DNA of 64,000 nt from the NCBI GenBank assembly GCA_944470555.2, contig OX104130.1, positions 4,216,001-4,280,000 on the forward strand, in the 5' to 3' direction. This document shows positions 35,105 to 46,473 of the stretch, piece after piece. The notes below the pieces were generated by a model. The model was not told where the DNA came from, did no database searches, and saw only the letters and a program-made list of their open reading frames with translations. Position 1 is the stretch's first letter, and each line of letters opens with the position of its first letter. A program made the translations under genes and the position numbers. The stretch comes from Heterobilharzia americana (taxonomy: Eukaryota; Platyhelminthes; Trematoda; Strigeidida; Schistosomatidae).

Positions 35105-35205
35105 TGTGAGTCTGAGTAGGAACATCATCACTTACTAGGTTGTAGGTACATCTAGCTGACGAGTCCCAAAATAGGAAGAAACGTGCGTCTTGGATTCCCA
35201 CTAAC
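35105..35205 (+). ncRNA. Hammerhead ribozyme in SINE, best-preserved core
   Basis: The tRNA-like head is mostly lost, but the ribozyme is nearly canonical. Stem I is ATCTAG (35150-35155) pairing with TTGGAT (35190-35195), including two G-U pairs. The core boxes are CTGACGA (35156-35162), GAAA (35178-35181) and the GTC cleavage triplet (35187-35189), all intact. Stem II is GTCC/GGAA with a mismatched closing pair. Stem III is very short, as known for schistosome hammerheads. If transcribed it could cleave weakly. Confidence 0.75.
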
Positions 35206-35337
35206 CATGTAAATAACAGCTATTTTTTCTATCCGTGATACATTCCATTTTTTTTCAGTGTATTAAAGATTTTATTACTTTAGACAAAGTCATCTTTTTA
35301 CTAGACTGTTGTGTTGGCCCAGTTTTGTACAAAACAT

Positions 35338-35591
35338 TGTTATTGATCTGAACATTTTAATGTGTCATGCTCACACCAATTACGGACAAGATCATTTTCA
35401 TGTGTATACTTATTCGCGAGTTTTGAATGGATTGTTATTATTTTAAAACTCTCCCATCTGTCAGCTTCGAGCTTCTCTCTATTCGTCCGGGGGTTACAGT
35501 CAGTGGTTCTTGCGTACTCAGTTGGCTGTCAGCTAAGCGTGAGTATTATATCATTTAGTATATATAACCATAAGCGTTCGAAAGCATAACA
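35338..35591 (+). repeat. LTR of a Ty3/Gypsy-type element
   Basis: The sequence runs from TGTTATTG to CATAACA and matches, with substitutions, the solo LTR at 55394-55676 along its whole length (shared blocks such as CTTGCGTACT and AGCTAAGCGTG). It is followed directly by TGGCGACGGGAAC, a primer-binding-site-like start, and then a gag frame. This is the order expected for a 5' LTR. Confidence 0.75.
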
Positions 35592-36225
35592 GTGGCGACG
35601 GGAACTGGACTAAAAATGAACTCTTCGAAGCTGGACAAATTCCTCGAACAACAGATGAAAACTATCGAGTTATTGACTCAGTCCAGAATTTCTGCATCTG
35701 AATCATCGAACCCTACGCTTGCTATATCAGTACCAACAGTCGGTGGAATTGCAACCAGTATCACAGAGTTTCATTATGATCCTGATGCTAACGTGACTTT
35801 CGATGCTTGATTCTGAAGATATGAAGGCCACTTCAGAGTTGATTTTGCTGGTCAAGATGATTCATGGGAAGTTCATCTCCTTCTTCAAAAACTTGGTCCA
35901 GTATTGCAATATAATACTGTCACAGAAACCAAGAGACCGCTCCTTCGATGCCATAATACAGATCCCGAGACAACATTTTGGTGATCATTCGTCTCTTTAC
36001 AATGTCAAGTATCGTTGTCTTAAACTGGTCATGAACGAGAAAGATGATTTCCTCACCCATGTTGGTATTGTTAATCGTGAATGAGAAAAGTTCAAGCTGA
36101 AGTCCATCACTGATGACCAATTCGAATCGCTGATACTCATATGCAGCCTTCAATTGTTCAAGGATGAGACTGCTAAATCGGTTGTTGTTCATAAGTGTGC
36201 CACTTATCAAAACTGTCGGTTACAT
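35592..36225 (+). pseudogene. Ty3/Gypsy gag fragment
   Basis: The first frame (Met at 35616, stop about 35810) reads SITEFHYDPDANVTFDA, a gag N-terminal segment. After a frameshift, 35803-36084 continues with QHFGDHSSLYNVKYRCLKL and DDFLTHVGIVNRE. A stop interrupts, and KFKLKSITDDQFESLI follows. This matches retrotransposon capsid proteins that precede a zinc knuckle. Nothing after about 36225 belongs to it, so the element is 3' truncated. Confidence 0.7.
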
Positions 36226-36424
36226 ATTTGACTAGACTGATACGCATGATTTAAACATGGTTCTACCGACTGGCTACTTGAAAGAGCTTTTATTCAGGCG
36301 TATATTCACTGTACTACTTAGTTACATTAATGAAACCAATAAAAGAGACAGATGGAAATGTAATGAGGTTACCATTGAGAGACCATTGTCGGTAGACTTT
36401 TCCATGTAGAAACTACAGAAGACT

Positions 36425-37405
36425 CAACTTAGTCCAACTATTAGATGGTATCACTTTATTGACGATATTATTATCATTATTTGTCCTTTGGGTTCCTAGT
36501 GGAACATATGGCTTCAATAGCACGTCTCCACTTCACTCTCCTCTTTACAGTCTTTTTAACCTGACTCCACCACTACCCACAACCTTTCATTTCTTCCTCA
36601 CACCATCTCCTCCATGTCACCCTCAGCTCAGACGCCAAACTCGTCGTTTCCCATTTGGCACCCACTCGACGACATCGCCTGACACGTCATGTCCCCAATC
36701 GCTCTTCCCTGTGTACCCCCAATCAAATACATCTCCACTCTCTTCGATTGCATATTTGTTCTGCAATAGGTTCTTGCTCCGTTGGTTCGTTGTTCAGCCA
36801 GCCAGCCAGCCAACCAGCCACACAGAGTTCCTCCTTGCTTATTCTTATCATTCTGGCCATCTGATCTTCAGTATCAGTATCGAGTGAGTGTAGATGGCAG
36901 CTGTTCATGCAATGTATGTGTGTAGTTTGTTGGAAATGCTTTTCGTGACGCGCCAACTCTCTCATCCATATGGAAGCAATGACCTGATTGATGTTAGTGT
37001 TGAAAATATGGATGTTGTTCACGATTTGTGCTGAGTGGAGTAGGTCTCCACACTGATTCCGGGTTAATGAAGGCTCGTCTTGCTGTCTTTCCGATCCTGG
37101 CTTTCACGTCCTCATCTGTGCCTGTGCCGCCTGCAGTTGAAAAGATGCTGCCTAGGTAGACAGGTGGAAGATACCACTTCCTCTAGATTTCTCCTGTTCA
37201 TGGTGATTGGAGCTTCTTGTTGTTATTGGTGGTGTTGGTTGGGTATCTTCATCGCCTCTGTCTTCTCTACATTCACCTAAAGTCTCATCTTCAGTGCCTC
37301 GTCTCTTCTGTCAACTTGCTGGTTTTCGCCTGTAGATCTTCGAGCTTGTGCGACAGGACATTAGACATAAATCATGATCGGCGGCGAAATCCAAATCTTC
37401 TAGGG
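36425..37405 (-). mobile_element. RTE-B retrotransposon, degenerate RT and C-terminus, antisense
   Basis: On the minus strand the YADD-equivalent region lies near 37400 (DLDF then a damaged ADD). VNVEKTEAMKI and a YLGSI-like region follow, and the C-terminal WRRWCEEEMKG-type block ends near 36440 with an ATGATAATAAT-type tail. A CCAG/CCAA mini-repeat sits at 36798-36819 (plus strand). Frames are broken throughout. Confidence 0.75.
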
Positions 37406-38129
37406 TCTTTTCGTCGGTCCAGCGTATACCCCTCTGCTCAACAATATATGGACTACATATATGTTATCAGTGATAAAGATGTTGACATAGACGATATTTT
37501 TTGTTCTATGAAACAGGTGTCGTTCAGGCTTGAATTTGACCTTGAAGTGGGAATAGGAATGAACCAATCCTACTATGAATGTTTTTCTCACTAGATGTGA
37601 AAACGGAATTCTTAAAAGATTCATTTAGGGAAAGGTAACATGAATTCAAAAAATGACTGATATTTTATAGTTGGGTTCTTATCAATAGAAAAGGAAATCT
37701 TATTCACTGTCTTTGCTATCTAATGAGAAACACCAGCAGTGAAGATGGTGTCGATGCAGAACTTTCGTTTTCAGAAAACATGCTTGTGGAAAAGCGTTAT
37801 CTCAGCCGTTTTATTGATGAAAATACAAGGGAGAGGATATATCAAATCGATCAAAAGTTCAGTTTTTGAAATATCTTTATGGTAAGACGTTAAAGAAATT
37901 TAACTAGCCATAAACTGTTCTTCGTTTAAGTGAAAGATAAGCACACTCGTGTCACCATCTGTATGTGCATATAGCAGTTCATATTTTCGTGTGGAGTAAC
38001 GTATATCAGTCGTAGACAGAAAATGTTACCTACATGTATACGAGGGCACGTTCCAGCTTGGAACGAAAGGTTGGAGAAGAACACTTCGTCATAGACGCAC
38101 AAATGGACATTACCATCTGACTTCACCGG

Positions 38130-39075
38130 GATCGATTTACTCTTTAGAAGATATCTGGTTGAATTGGAGTGTGAAGACGATATCGTTCTGCTAGGTGAAG
38201 GCGTTGATATAATGCAGGGTATTCTGAAGGCTACGATCACAAATCTGAGTATGTTTGGCTGGCATACGTTTCGCGGCTGTCAAATGAAAGATGATGCTCC
38301 AGGACTGGTCTGCAACCACTAGTAGTTTAATGATAGGGAATGAAGTAGTAGAATGAGTGGACCATTTCACTTAGATACAGAGTTGCGTCGGTTCGAATAG
38401 GTTAGTTGCTAACGAAATCTCAGCTGACATAGAGAAAGCTCGTTTGGCACTTGCAAACTTGCGTCACCTATGGGGTCGATTGGAGAGATACCCAGCTATC
38501 TATCAAAGGACTTCAAAAAGTAGAGGACGTGAAGCGGTTACAGGTTTTCGGTCACAGATGTCTGCGTAGCGTTGCTCTCGTTTGATGAAATCACCATATG
38601 AACATCGTTGAGGTCAGGGGAAGGGTACTAGGCAAGGAAAGCAAGTCATTTGAGGATATCGTGAACCTTCACCGACTGGAGTGTCTTGCACATGCGTTGT
38701 GCACGCTGAGCCACCACCTACCCAGACGTGCAATGCTAAATGTGGTCGGATTAGGTTGGAAGGGTTCAAGGTGGCCACACCAGCCCATGAAGTCTCTGAC
38801 TCGGGCTAAGCCATGCAAGGTGTAGACTACCTGGCTCGAGTCCTCGAAAAGAAAGGAATCAGGGCTTGAGGATTGTAGGTGACATGGCTGAAAATCGGTC
38901 ACAATGGCACAGATGTATTCCCTGCTTGAATATTTCCACTAACGTCTATCTTCAAAGTGTCTATTCTCTCAGACAGCTTTCTGTACTTTGATATCAATCT
39001 TGTTCTATCCTCCTGTTCTTTGTGTACTACTGTGAAGTTTGTCAACTTGGACCGATGCATTTCTGTGCTAGGCTG
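38130..39075 (+). mobile_element. RTE-A retrotransposon 3' half, degenerate
   Basis: It starts near the RT catalytic region (EDDIVLLGEGVDIMQ around 38170-38220). It passes through the C-terminal block (VRGRVLGKESKSFEDIVNLHRL at 38613-38678) to the 3' untranslated region. Stops and deletions abound. Confidence 0.78.
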
Positions 39076-39514
39076 TACGTTGGTTTTTTTTGCCTATTTA
39101 AGGGAAAAGCTGTTCGAAGTCCTATTCTATAACACTAAATCAACTTCCACCACTCAGCAAATCTAGACAATTACTTTAATATTCATTTTGGAGGTTTGTA
39201 GGGATTTATTTATGGGTTTCAGGTTGGTATGGAGATATGAACCATTGAATTCTAATACAGTGGGTTATCGGTGAAATGCTCACCATGGAACCTGGAGGTT
39301 CTAGGTTTGCTCTGCTTAGAACTCCTACATCTCATGTTTTTTTATTCTCAACTCCTAAAAGCAGAGGCGACCTTAACTACTCATGACCTAAAGCCCAAAC
39401 TCTGTTCGCAAGATAAATGTGTTCAGTTCTTGTTTTCACTATGGTTTTTTCAAGATTTTATCTCTTCATCAAATTAATTTTGGAAAGAAACTAAGGGTGG
39501 ATAGTAGTTAGAAG

Positions 39515-39620
39515 AAAGATCTAGGACACATGTTTCATCCTATTTGGGACTTGTTAGCTGAAAGTACCTGTCTATGGATTTAAATCTTAGTGGCAACTGC
39601 ATCCTTCACCATCACACCCA
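39515..39620 (-). repeat. SINE with degenerate hammerhead, antisense
   Basis: On the minus strand CTAACAA (39551-39557) replaces CTGANGA. It is followed by GTCCC-loop-GGAT, GAAAC and GTGTCC. Two substitutions in the first core box should abolish cleavage. Confidence 0.65.
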
Positions 39621-39629
39621 AATCTTCAT

Positions 39630-41070
39630 CAGTATCCAGCTTCATGTCTAAATAACTTCATTCTTTCATATCATTAAGTGAAAGTAACAAGAAACTAACC
39701 GAACACATGCAAATCAAAACTGTCCAAAACATTTAAGCGTGTGCTAACGACAGAATATCCAAGGGTAGTTTTGCATGCTGTTCACTTACATCATTCGATT
39801 TTGCTTGAAGGTACACAACATGATTAATCATCATACTAGGGAGTTAGTAACTGATGTATTGGATTAGATGTTCCCCTATGAACATGTTGACTAATCATCC
39901 TTAGCGGTAATAACGCGCCAACGGAACATTTTACCTACCAGTTGCAACAGTAATCAAGTCACAATTGACATCATCAACTTTTAATTTTGTGCAAGCCATG
40001 AAGGATAATCATAGGTTAAGAAACGACTCCAGAAAAGAGGAAAGCTATGAAGTTCTATCTTCACAAACTACAGATTCTTCTCATAGGAACACGAAAATAC
40101 AGACAAGGCTTTTTGATTCGGCTGTTTTACAGGAAACAATGTACATCCCTCAAATTACCAGGTGATACATGTAAAAGGGAGTGAAAACTTAACGATTTTG
40201 ATTTCAAAACTGCAGGCATGCTTAAGGATATTTTGTGCACGACGGTCGCTTGCGCACAATCAGCAGATTTATACAGTAAACTCATTTCATGTAGCAGGAT
40301 GTATGCTTGGCATTATTATCGAGCAGAAGGGTTGGTTTAGATCGTTTAAAAACTGGGACGCCTTATCTCAGAGGGTGGTAACATCCGCTTCGATAAGTAC
40401 ATTCAGGAGTACGATTATGACCGGAAGCAAAGTAGGACCGTATTTTGAATTGGGAAATCGGCGGGACTAATCGAGCTACACCTGAGACTCCTAAAAAGAC
40501 TTGCACTCTATGTGTCTTGGTCAGTCAATATTATATCTACACTGTTCCTCAGCCAGCGCACAATAATATATGACTGGAACGACAACACGGCTGCTTCTAG
40601 GTGACATCGATCAAGTTAAAATCCCTTAGGCTTGACTAGTAATGCAGTTAAAATCTTAGAAAGAGTGAGCGAGAAATTTATCATGATTATCCTGAAAAGA
40701 AACACCTTATTTTCGTGTTGACAATGCATCTTTTTGAGAAGTTTTCTACGCTTGCTTGTAAGCATGATAGATAGCCTATAGCTGTCATTTCCACAGGCTT
40801 TATTAATGCCTTTAATAAGATAACTTTCTCTAGGTTCCTCATGCAAACATAAGCTTTTTAAATAACCGAGAGAGTCTTCTTGCATAGACCAGAGAGTTCT
40901 TTCTTGGTGTACGACAACTCTGCTCCTGGAAAATGATGTAGAGTGAAATTCCTGCTATTTTTTCTTATGCATAATGAACTACAAGGAATTGGTAAATCTC
41001 CTTTGCTTCTCTATTATGCGAAATTCTGGCAAGAACTAAGTAACGAGGATAACACTGGCACACTTCAGAC
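39630..41070. other. Unassigned sequence
   Basis: Two short overlapping frames on the plus strand (39965-40165 and 40162-40470) have no recognised motif, splice context or repeat partner in this window. I do not call them genes. Confidence 0.3.
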
Positions 41071-41071
41071 A

Positions 41072-41361
41072 GATGTACACAACCAGTGGTTAGAGACCCT
41101 AGGTGATATGGCTCAGAACCGAAGTCAGTGGCGCAGATGTATACACACATTATCCTCATCTTAACAACGCTATACCGAATCTCACTATTTTGTCACTCCT
41201 CTTTCCTTTCTTCTCGTACTTTATATTTCTTTTGACTGCATTCACTTATCTTCATCCTTCACCTCACTACCTTTTTACTTGATGTGCTGATATGAGGTGT
41301 GGCAACTCGGACCGTTACGCAGTAATGCCTGGTCCTATGTTGATAATGATGATGTACACAA
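41072..41361 (+). repeat. 11-bp target-site duplication of a truncated RTE-A copy
   Basis: GATGTACACAA is found at 41072-41082 and 41351-41361, on both sides of the 268-bp insert. The downstream copy overlaps the GATGATG tail by a few bases, so the exact length could be 8-11 bp. Confidence 0.85.
41083..41350 (+). mobile_element. RTE-A retrotransposon, 5'-truncated recent copy
   Basis: It is almost identical to 33899-34166 of the full-length element. It covers the last coding residues (WLETLGDMAQNRSQWRRC) and the whole 3' untranslated region. The truncation and the flanking duplication are the signature of target-primed reverse transcription that stopped early. Confidence 0.93.
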
Positions 41362-41364
41362 TTT

Positions 41365-42225
41365 AACCAGACTATAGAAGTACTTGGTACCTGTTAGCAC
41401 AGGTGAGCGTGTAACCATGAGCATAGGGCATGCGAACGGCAACACTGCTGATGTTGGTTGAATTTATTTATCCTCAGAACTTCCACACAATGATCTAGGA
41501 GTCATAGTAAGCTATGCATCAAAGAACACAGCGCACTTTCAATTATTCTTAGATTGAAGCTTTAGGACATCATAGACAATATGTAGAAATCTTACTGGGA
41601 TCAGTGGTGATACGTTCACCACCTAATATATGATTTTCGCTAGTTCTAAACTAGTAAACTTTACATAATTGGCAGGCTGTAGTTTGAATGGTTACTCAAA
41701 CCTTCTGAGAAATGTTCAGAGGACGGATAATCTTATGATCCAAGTGGTGGATAACCTGGCCTGTGAGAAGCCACCTTACTAGCCAAACCTTTTCTCTTTA
41801 ACTCATCGTAGAGAGAGATTTCTTCTTTTTCCGCTGCTCTTAGGCTGGGACACCTCGATAAACAAAGTAAAAGAGAGAAGCACCTAAGCCCTAATATCGT
41901 CACCATGGAGAACTGGTTTTTCATTGAATAACCAAAATTTTGAACTGAAGACTAGAAAAAGTTATCTCCGTTTTATCGACTATCTTATTTAATGAAAGAC
42001 TTGGTAAAAACAGAGGTCTACGAGAAACATGCTATACAGAATTCTAAGAAGTGACTTTGGACCTGAAAAATCTTCTCTTTTCCTTCACATCAGGTAGGAG
42101 CACATCAGAGGACATAGAAGAATACAAATGCAAACTACGAACATAGCCTATGATCAGATTCAGATTTGCATCTGAAGGATATACATAAGCTCACCGTGGT
42201 TAAAGTAGGAAAACGGTGAAGATTT
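41365..42225. other. Unassigned sequence
   Basis: No gene or repeat family was identified. A minus-strand frame at 41733-41924 lacks any motif. Confidence 0.3.
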
Positions 42226-42229
42226 CCTA

Positions 42230-42295
42230 GTTCAGTGCAGGAACGAACCAAACAATAAGAACCAAGCCCCAAGAACTAGGAGTGTGGGATAAATA
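42230..42295 (+). mobile_element. CR1-type 3' untranslated fragment
   Basis: The block GCAGGAACGAACC and AAGAACCAAGCCCCAAGAAC corresponds in sense to the 3' untranslated region of the CR1-type element (found antisense at about 42940-43000). It is an old, truncated copy of opposite orientation. Confidence 0.5.
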
Positions 42296-42608
42296 ACTAT
42301 CAGTTTCCTAAAGGACTGTTCAATTGAAACGGCTGAGTATTATATAGATGTTTCTGAGGCGTATGAACCATTTACATATTCTATCCGTAACAGATTTGTT
42401 TGCCAATCTCAAGACTTTCCTGGGTATATTAACATCCAACTCGAGTTAAAATAACTGAAAGTTTACCACAAAAAACTCCATGTATATTACTTGTGAATAC
42501 AATTCACTTCCTCATTAAAGAGATAAAGTTGATAATGAATTCATTATCAATAATGGTTTCTCGAGTCGATCAGATATTTGTAACGAATGAGGCAGATTAA
42601 AACCTTAC

Positions 42609-42650
42609 CTCTTCCCGAGGAACTTCCAGTACACACACATTGAAACTCAT
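42609..42650 (-). CDS. GLTP: Candidate first coding exon of the GLTP gene
   Basis: On the minus strand ATG at 42650 opens 14 codons (MSFNVCVLEVPREE) and runs into a consensus donor GTAAGG at 42608. The exon ends in phase 0, exactly what the next GLTP exon (28407) needs. No other in-phase start was found upstream of that exon. The implied intron is about 14.2 kb and contains the full-length RTE element. The N-terminus of GLTP proteins is poorly conserved, so transcript data are needed to confirm it. Confidence 0.42.
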
Positions 42651-43197
42651 AGTTAGGTTTAATACTCAGACATATCCAACAACAAAGTCAATAATAATGC
42701 GAATTCAAGAAATGTGTCAATGTATGATTGATTATCTGTCATTCCCATGAACGCGAATTTCGAAAACTGTTTGTGAAAAGGTAAAAGAATGAACGAATAA
42801 TGAAAAACACACATACCATTAAAGTGAGGCAATCTGAAAACAATCCTCTTAAGAAAAGCGCTTAAACAAATTCGACCTTCCAATATCCAATATCCAATAT
42901 TGATAGTGCGAGCGTAGAAAACTAGTAGTTTTTGATCTCTCGCGTCTAGTTCTTAGGGCTTGGTTCCAGTTGTTCGGTTCACTCCTGCAGTGGACGAGGA
43001 AATCCCCTCTGCTTTCTTGCTTTTAGCTTCGGTGAGGTGGATGTTTTGTGGGTTAGTAGGTTGTAATTTGTAGAGTGATTAGGGAGCTACGGGCTGCTGG
43101 GAAGTTTAGAGAACAACCGTGACTCCTGTCTGTGTAGGTACCTGAAAGAGAATATTAAGGTAGTGGTAAAGGAATGAAGAGAGAAATAAGGAAGAGT

Positions 43198-43278
43198 AAA
43201 AAAAAATAAATAAATAAATAAAATAAAAAAAAAAAAAAAAAATAAATAAATAAAAATAAAAATAATAGTAATAATAAT
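43198..43278. repeat. A/T-rich low-complexity tract in the CR1 3' UTR
   Basis: AAATA/AAAATA repeats with a run of about 18 A on the plus strand. Relative to the element it is T-rich and lies in the 3' untranslated region upstream of the heptamer tail. Confidence 0.9.
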
Positions 43279-43384
43279 GTAGGGAAGAGGAAAGGGAAGG
43301 AGAATAAAAGAAGGGGTGAAGAGAGAAATGAGAACGAAAGAAAAGTATTTGGGAATTGCCCGAATGGTCGCGTGGGTTTGGTTC

Positions 43385-44281
43385 CTACAGAAGAATTAGT
43401 AGGTAATGTGGGTGTATTAAGGAGAGAGATAGTGAGTGGTAGTTAGGAGGGAGTTGGGGGTACTGAGGTTGGTGACTACCTGAGTACGTCCGTGGTAGTC
43501 CATGCGAGGTGACATAACTGTCTAATCGCCTCTTGAAAGAGTCGATTGAAGGAGCTATAACGATGTGTCGCGGTAAGGCATTCCATAAAGCACATACTCT
43601 CAGGGAGAAAAATTTGGACCTGAGTGTGGTGTTGGCTCTCTGGTGTGCTATCTTAAAGGGGTTTCCTCGTGAAGATCGTTCAGTTGCAGGCAAAATTGAT
43701 TTGTTTGCATGGTCTGCCTGATGGGCGATCTTGTATGCCATAATGAGGTCACCCCTTTTCCTGCGATAACCCAAGGTAAATAGGTTGAGGTGTTTAAGTC
43801 TTTCAGGATACGTCTTTCCCCTTAGCCCCACAACACATTTTGTTGCAGTTCTTTGTATTCTTTCAAGGAGATTAGAGTCTCTCTTGAGTGTTGGAGGAGC
43901 CACCGTATTGAAGACCTCTAGGTGCGGCCGCACGTAGGATTTGAAAATGGTAAGGAAGAGTTCGGGAGTGAGGGCGCCAAGCTGTCTACGCAGAAAGTGT
44001 AGAATGGCGTTCGCTCTGGTTGTCATACCTTTGTAGTTGGAGCTGGTGTCCAAGGTGTCGGAGAAGTTGAGCCCCAAATCTTTCTCCATGGACACTCTGG
44101 TGATAGCACGGTTGCTCAACATGTACTGGAAGTCGGTCGTACTTGCCTCATTTTTACTGATGTGCATTACTTTGCACTTTTCCAGTTGAAGCTCAGGCCA
44201 TTTTCCGACGACCAGAGCTCGAGTTGCTGCAAGTCCTTTTGTAGTGCTGCACAGTCGGCTTCTTCGTTTACCACCCTCCAA
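43385..44281 (-). pseudogene. CR1 reverse transcriptase thumb and C-terminal domain (after frameshift)
   Basis: This frame continues ORF2 after a one-base shift near 44180. Genuine sequence begins near LEKCKVMHISKNEAS and runs on through KDLGLNFSD, YVRPHLEVFNTV and LLERIQRTATKCVVGL to IDSFKRRLDSYV. These are the conserved blocks after the RT palm in CR1-type proteins. The first about 35 codons (44281-44180) are an out-of-frame read of the preceding RT. Confidence 0.88.
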
Positions 44282-46281
44282 ATTTTTATGTCGTCAGCGA
44301 AGAGGAGGATGGGTGAGGATATTTTGTCTGGCAGATCGTTGACAAAGAGGAGGAACAGAAGCGGTCCTAGGATTGCTCCTTGGGATACTCCTGACGTCGA
44401 CGGTCTCCACTCCGACCTTATTCTGTTCACTTTAGTGCAGAACTGCCTCCCTTCCAGGTACTCCTTGAACCAAGAGAGTAGGGGTCCACTTATACCAGCT
44501 GACATGATCTTGTGAAGCAGTACTGTGGGTGGGACACTGTCAAATGCTTTGGCTAGGTCGAGAAATACAGCATGTACAGGTTTTCTATTATCCCAGCTTT
44601 GTGTCCAGTCGTCCCAGGCAGTTAGTAAGTTGGTGGCACATGAGCGACCACTACGAAAGCCGTGCTGAGCAGTGTGGACAGTGTTTTCTCTATTGAGGAA
44701 TTCCCAGATGGTGTCAGCTACCAGGCTTTCCAACACTTTCGACACAATAGGGAGTAGGGCAATCGGCCTGTAGCTGCCAGGGTTTTTTCTGTCTCCTCCC
44801 TTGAAGATGGGTGACAAGATGGCACTCTTCCATTCTTTAGGGAGTTTGCACGAGTCTATTGAGTGCTCAAAGAGGTTGCGAAGTGGTTTGGTAAGCACCT
44901 CGGCGCAGTTTTTCAGAACCACTGGTTTCAGATTATCGCAGCCAGGGGACTTGCCCGGACGTAGCCTAGATAGCTTCTCGAACACCTTTTTCTCTGTAAT
45001 AGAGACGTGACAGAGGTATTCGTTATTTGCGACCTGGTCGGTGTCGTGGCGAGTCGGTGTGGATCTTGTGTCAGTGCTGAGTTGGGCTTGGAAGTGTGAG
45101 CTCAAAAGCTCGGCAATCTCTAGACTGCTTAGCACACTCCCGTCATGGCCTGTGACAAGATTCACTCCCTTACTGGTCGACTTTCTTCTTGACATGAAGC
45201 GGTACAGGTTTTTGGGGTTGCTTTGTAACCTCGCTGCCAAGTTTGTTTGGTAGGAAAATCTGTCGTTACGCACTCTAATGTTACAGAGATTGCGAATCCT
45301 TTTGTAGTTCAAGAAGTCAGACTCCCTGCGTGATGTGCGCCACTTGAACCAAGCCTGCTTCTTGCTCCGGATAAGCCTCTCTGTCCCACGCTTTAACCAT
45401 GAGGTTCTCATTGATTGTCTGTGTGTTACTTCTGGTACACTGTGACTGATGGCCCCAGTGATTATTTTCTTCACCTCCAACCAGTGTTCATCTATTGTGA
45501 GATGAGTCCAGTCCACTGGCCATGATGCATTCATGAGGTAGTCCCTCATGGTCTCATAGTTGGCCTTGCTGTAGCAAGGGAAGGTGTTGGGCGTCTCCAG
45601 TTGCAGAGCCTCCCTAGTTATCATGGAGAAGGTGATTACAGCGTGGTCACTGAGGCCAAGGGGAGGTTGGATGCAAACATCCTCAATGAGAAGTTCATCG
45701 TTCGTCAGAACGTAGTCAAGGCGCGATGCGTTTCCGTTAGGTCCCCAGCGTGTAGCATCACCCACTTTCTCTGAGAGGCCAGCAGTCTTAATTGCATCCT
45801 TCAGCTTCTGATTGAAGGATCTGATGCGTCTCCCTTCCGTCTCGAAGAGGATGGACGGGGTGTTGAAGTCGCCGGCAATGACTACGGAATCGTAATTTGC
45901 AGAGGAAGTCGTTAAGATAGCCTTGATGATCATTTCCTTATGTGTAGGGGAGCAGGTGGGGGACCGATATATGACTCCGAGCAAATATTTGGTACTGTGG
46001 AGAGTGAAGTAGCACCATAGGGACTCTGGGAGCTGGGTTAAGGCCGTATCGCTAACCATCCTTGCCTTTAAACAAGAGTTTACGTAGATAGCCACTCCTC
46101 CTCCTGCTCTATGTTCCCTGTCCCTGCGGAAGAGTTCCATGCCAGTAACATGCATCTCTTCGTCGGAGATGTCTGGCGAGAGCCAGGATTCGGTGATGAA
46201 TATGATGTCGGAGTGCTGATGTGCACGCAGCGTCCTCATTTCTGCTACCTTCCCTCTTAGCCCCCTAACGTTGCTGTACAT
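44167..46281 (-). pseudogene. CR1 ORF2: endonuclease and reverse transcriptase, frameshifted
   Basis: The 704-codon frame has the endonuclease with MYSNVRGLRGKVAEM, FITESWLSPD, GDFNTPS and LSDHAVITF. The RT has SYRPIALLPIVSKVLES, HAVFLDLAKAFDSVPP, GVSQGAILGPLLFLLFVNDLP and the catalytic LFADD at about residue 657. The frame is open upstream of the first Met back to a stop near 46359, so translation might begin earlier or by re-initiation after ORF1. It ends prematurely at 44167 through a frameshift about 13 nt before, which separates the C-terminal part. Confidence 0.92.
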
Positions 46282-46473
46282 ACATATTAGAGTGTGCCTG
46301 GTGAGGGGGAGGTCTGGTTGTGTATTTTCGCAGGATGACAGCTTATGTGGTTGGGTCTACCCTCGCCAGTCCTCATAGGACTGGCATTGTTCCGTTTTTT
46401 GGTGTTTCGTTATTAACTTGGGTGGGGGCTGTGGCAGTGGTGGCTTCTTTACTTGATGTATCTAACTCACTGG

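Noticed and set aside
36798..36819. CCAG/CCAA mini-repeat considered as CRISPR-like or satellite array
   Set aside because: Only a few four-base units inside an RTE-B copy; simple local slippage.
39965..40470. Two overlapping plus-strand frames
   Set aside because: No recognisable domains, no repeat partner in the window and no clear splice sites.
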